56,923 bases of DNA from Bacteroidales bacterium (GTDB lineage: Bacteria; Bacteroidota; Bacteroidia; Bacteroidales; Muribaculaceae), in NCBI GenBank assembly GCA_014800685.1, contig JAAVFQ010000028.1, forward strand, positions 1 to 56,923, given 5' to 3'. The notes beneath the pieces were generated by a model, which saw only the letters and a program-made list of their open reading frames with translations, did no database searches and was not told the origin of the DNA. Positions 54,554 through 56,923 of this stretch are shown here, in pieces; the first letter of the stretch is position 1; every line of letters starts with the position of its first letter. Both the position numbers and the translations under genes were made by a program.

Positions 54554-55325
54554 TAGAATCCTTATATTGCGTCTCAAGATACTGCTTCACATTCTGGAAG
54601 AGTTGAGAGGCAAATACAAAGTCGTTGAGAGATTTTGACTCGCTCCGGAATATATTCTTATCGTTACCTTGCCAGTCGCAATGTCCCTTATTGATAAAGA
54701 TAATGTTCTCACCGATGCCGAGCACAGAGTTCATGTCATGAGTGTTAATGACAGTAGTCATGCCATACTCATGCGTGATGTCGGAAAGAAGCTCATCAAT
54801 AAGAATGGACGTGCGGGGGTCAAGACCGGAATTAGGCTCATCACAGAATAGATAACGGGGATTCATAGCTATCGCGCGCGCTATGGCCACTCGCTTCTGC
54901 ATACCGCCGGAAATTTCGGAGGGGTATTTGTCATTTGCATTTTCCAGACCAACCCTTTTTATACAGAAATTTGCTCTCTCCAATCTTTCCTCCTTAGTCA
55001 TTTTACCAAACATCTCAAGAGGGAAAATGACGTTTCCAAGCACCGTCTTGTTATCAAATAGGGCAGACCCTTGAAAGAGCATACCTATCTCTTCACGAAG
55101 CTGTTTCCGCTGCTGGGCATTCATTTTTGTAAATGGACGGCCGTCATAGAATATTTCGCCCTCTTCGGGAGTGAGAAGACCGATAAGGCATTTCATGAAG
55201 ACTGTCTTTCCGGAACCACTCTGGCCTATGATGAGATTGGTCTTACCGGTCTCGAATGTTGCCGAGATATCATGAAGCACCTGCACTCCATCAAACCATT
55301 TGGATACGTCCTTTGCTTCTATCAT
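54546..55325 (-). CDS. mlaF: Mla-type lipid ABC transporter ATPase
   Basis: A 259-residue ATPase with Walker A GQSGSGKT (34-41), signature ISGGMQKRVAIARA, Walker B LFCDEPNSGLDP and switch His in INTHDMNSV. These match MlaF, which powers phospholipid movement between the membranes. It overlaps the permease gene by 4 bases. No MCE substrate-binding protein (mlaD) lies beside it in the window. Confidence 0.9.
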   Translation of the reverse strand: MIEAKDVSKWFDGVQVLHDISATFETGKTNLIIGQSGSGKTVFMKCLIGLLTPEEGEIFYDGRPFTKMNAQQRKQLREEIGMLFQGSALFDNKTVLGNVIFPLEMFGKMTKEERLERANFCIKRVGLENANDKYPSEISGGMQKRVAIARAIAMNPRYLFCDEPNSGLDPRTSILIDELLSDITHEYGMTTVINTHDMNSVLGIGENIIFINKGHCDWQGNDKNIFRSESKSLNDFVFASQLFQNVKQYLETQYKDSKE

Positions 55326-56068
55326 TGAAGTAAGAGTTTAGTGAGAATTACGTCGGCGAGCAGAATAAGGATGGAGGAAGACACTACGGCATTTGTAGAA
55401 GCCTTTCCCACCTCAAGTGCGCCACCTTTCACATAATAACCATAATATGCGGCCACACTCGTTATTATGAATGCAAAGAAATAGGTCTTTATTATGCCAT
55501 ACCATACATACCATTCATCAAAGAAAGTCTGGATGCCGTAGATATATTTTTCCACGGACAGCATTGTGGTGAACTGGGCTATCAGGTAGCCACCGAAGAG
55601 ACCCATAAACATGGACAGGATGCAGAGCACAGGCACAAAGAGCACGAAGCCTATTATCTTGGGAAGCACGATGAAATTAGCTGAATTAATACCCATAATA
55701 TCAAGGGCATCAATCTGTTCTGTAACTCTCATGGTGCCAATTTCGGAGGCTATATTGCTCCCTACCTTTCCGGCAAGTATCAATGACAATATTGAGGATG
55801 AGAATTCCAGTAAAAGAATTTCTCGGGTGGCCATACCGGTGGAATAAGAGGGTATAAGTGGCGAGACAATATTTAATTGCATCTGAATGCAAATTACAGC
55901 TCCGATGAAGATGGAGATTATGATAACAAGAGGAATAGAGTTTACTCCAAGCTTGTTAATCTCGAATATCATTGACTTTCCGAATACCGACCATTTGTCT
56001 GGCGCTCGGAACACTTGACTCAGGAAAATGCAGTATTTTCCGAAAGATTGTGTATATGATACAAGCAT
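55322..56068 (-). CDS. mlaE: MlaE-family permease
   Basis: A 248-residue permease of the MlaE family with five helices. SVFGKSMIFEINKLGVNSIPLV, LLEFSSSILSLILAGKVGSNIASEIGTMRVTEQIDALDIMGIN and AYYGYYVKGGALEVGKASTNAVV are family signatures, including the central helix and coupling region. The first of the mlaEF pair, it has its own promoter. Confidence 0.93.
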   Translation of the reverse strand: MLVSYTQSFGKYCIFLSQVFRAPDKWSVFGKSMIFEINKLGVNSIPLVIIISIFIGAVICIQMQLNIVSPLIPSYSTGMATREILLLEFSSSILSLILAGKVGSNIASEIGTMRVTEQIDALDIMGINSANFIVLPKIIGFVLFVPVLCILSMFMGLFGGYLIAQFTTMLSVEKYIYGIQTFFDEWYVWYGIIKTYFFAFIITSVAAYYGYYVKGGALEVGKASTNAVVSSSILILLADVILTKLLLQ

Positions 56069-56122
56069 AAAATCAGTTCAAATATAATTAGCACTTCCAC
56101 CTTTGGAACGGCCTTTAATGCG

Positions 56123-56154
56123 CAAAATTACTAAAAAAAACGGAGCGGAGCAAA
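56123..56154 (-). promoter_or_regulatory. Promoter of mlaEF
   Basis: The reverse-strand -7 box TAATTTTG (56123-56130) and -33 TTTG (56151-56154) are 20 bases apart, a textbook Bacteroidota pair. A second TATATTTG at 56089-56096 lies nearer the ATG but without a -33. Confidence 0.65.
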
Positions 56155-56256
56155 TGTAGATTGCCTAAAGGTGTTTTTGATTGGTCTGTTTCTCTGATTA
56201 TTTGTTCAAATCGTAATATTTGAACTAAAATAGTAGTCATACCAAGAAATCATTTG

Positions 56257-56264
56257 TATCTTTG
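56257..56264 (+). promoter_or_regulatory. -7 box of the SH3-like protein gene
   Basis: TATCTTTG matches the -7 consensus. An in-frame TTG at 56262 lies inside it and so cannot be the start; ATG 56286 is used. Confidence 0.5.
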
Positions 56265-56285
56265 CGCCATAAATTATTTTTGATT

Positions 56286-56786
56286 ATGAGAAAGCTAATT
56301 ATCCTTGCATCTGCGTGTCTGTTGTCGTTTAGTGGCTACGCTCTCAATTATGTAGTTGTCTCAAATGATACTAAAGTCTATGACCAGCCGTCAGTGAAGG
56401 GCTATGTCACTCTCAATGGTGAGAATGCCGAACTTATGGTAAGAGGAGGGATGGCCTTCAAGTGTCGTGAAATAAAGAATGGATGGGCTCAGATTGAGTA
56501 TGTCCCGGGTATCTCAGGTTTCATTATGGAGTCTCAAATTGATACGAATCCCACTTTGCCATCTCCGGGTTCATATAAACTTGCTAATGGAGATTCATCT
56601 TTTGAAATTTCGCTCTCAGGTGACAAATGGAGTTTGAAGGGGAATGGAACGGAATTGTCCGGAGTAGTAGAGGGCAATGTAGTAATTTTCAACGACCGTT
56701 TCGGCAATCCTCTTTATACGCTTGTTAAGACTGCAAAGGGCACTTTCCTATTCGATTACTCTCCCGAACTTACAAAATTTATTTAG
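56286..56786 (+). CDS. Exported SH3-like protein
   Basis: A 166-residue protein with signal peptide MRKLIILASACLLSFSGYA. Residues 20-75 look like a bacterial SH3 domain (VSNDTKVYDQPSVKGYVTLN... GWAQIEYVPGISGFI), which often binds peptidoglycan or other surface polymers. The C-terminal half is beta-rich with short repeats (KLANGDSSFEIS; GTELSGVVEGNVVIF) and unassigned. It is single, with its own promoter and terminator. Confidence 0.65.
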   Translation: MRKLIILASACLLSFSGYALNYVVVSNDTKVYDQPSVKGYVTLNGENAELMVRGGMAFKCREIKNGWAQIEYVPGISGFIMESQIDTNPTLPSPGSYKLANGDSSFEISLSGDKWSLKGNGTELSGVVEGNVVIFNDRFGNPLYTLVKTAKGTFLFDYSPELTKFI

Positions 56787-56807
56787 CCCACTGACTATTA
56801 AACCATA

Positions 56808-56844
56808 AGAGGCTGTCTAACAAGTTTAGGCAGTCTCTTTTTTC
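56808..56844 (+). terminator. Terminator of the SH3-like protein gene
   Basis: Arms agaggctgtct (56808-56818) and aggcagtctct (56828-56838) pair with one G-U, then a TTTTTT run follows. Confidence 0.8.
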
Positions 56845-56857
56845 GTTCAGTCAGGCT

Positions 56858-56903
56858 AAAAAAAAAATAAGGCTTTCATGCTGAAATTCAGCGCGAAAGC
56901 CTT
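56858..56903 (-). terminator. Terminator of a reverse gene beyond the right edge
   Basis: On the reverse strand, aaggctttc (56895-56903) pairs with 56869-56877, with an inner gctgaa/ttcagc pairing, followed by a run of about ten T. It implies a reverse-strand gene just outside the window. Confidence 0.75.
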
Positions 56904-56923
56904 TGCCATGTCATAGATTTTTA

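Overview
The window looks like a chromosomal segment of a gut Bacteroidota, most likely order Bacteroidales and plausibly Muribaculaceae. The family call is an inference. The supporting signs are an LpxC-FabZ fusion gene, a short primary sigma factor without region 1.1, a BamD gene followed by a divergent Rpb6/omega-like subunit, and a mce-mmd cluster for succinate-to-propionate metabolism. Several start sites also follow the Bacteroidota promoter signature (TAnnTTTG at -7, TTG or TTTG at -33, about 20 bases apart).

Layout. Positions 1-182 hold a transposase remnant. A metallo-beta-lactamase-fold hydrolase (229-873) faces the methylmalonyl-CoA epimerase / sodium-pumping decarboxylase operon (5428 down to 1011) across a strong shared terminator. 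Positions 5746-8973 carry the lipid A genes lpxD, lpxC-fabZ and lpxA. Positions 9217-13995 carry a DcaP-like porin, a phosphodiesterase, a small lipoprotein, an ATP-grasp-like protein, an omega-like subunit and bamD. Positions 14123-18971 run as a forward block: PASTA protein, rluD, acyltransferase, metallophosphoesterase, folK. Positions 19041-24120 are reverse: a Nat-type ABC exporter, dnaG, dapA. Then come tgt and lptF/G (+), a DoxX/MauE-like protein, a DUF1599 protein, a sugar transporter and nfo (-), and rlmB-like and radA (+).

Positions 34629-41708 (-) encode a complete urea-use module: ureA, ureB, ureC, ureE, ureF, ureG, ureD and a urea channel. Urea would enter by the channel and be hydrolysed by UreABC, which UreDEFG load with nickel. 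No nickel transporter lies in the window. A drug-efflux-type MFS gene diverges from ureA. Positions 43625-47305 (-) hold htrA and two tandem primary-type sigma factors. Positions 47600-54513 (+) hold an alpha/beta hydrolase, a membrane-anchored MurF-like ligase, an acyltransferase, a Dus enzyme, a HAD phosphatase and rarA. The window closes with mlaFE (-) and an exported SH3-like protein (+).

The most unusual feature is a dispersed family of intergenic repeats with no obvious coding content. Full copies are 186 bp, begin TAAGTAAGT and end ACTTACTTA. They can fold end to end into one long imperfect hairpin, and paired segments stay complementary between copies. At least four long copies, one diverged inverted neighbour copy, one internally deleted 71-bp copy and several end fragments lie between 12974 and 53206. 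They touch gene boundaries: one copy supplies the stop codon of the HAD gene, another spans the rlmB-radA junction, and two lie inside the urease operon. They behave like a non-autonomous (MITE-like) fold-back element, possibly with an RNA role. Elsewhere the genes are mostly conserved housekeeping functions.
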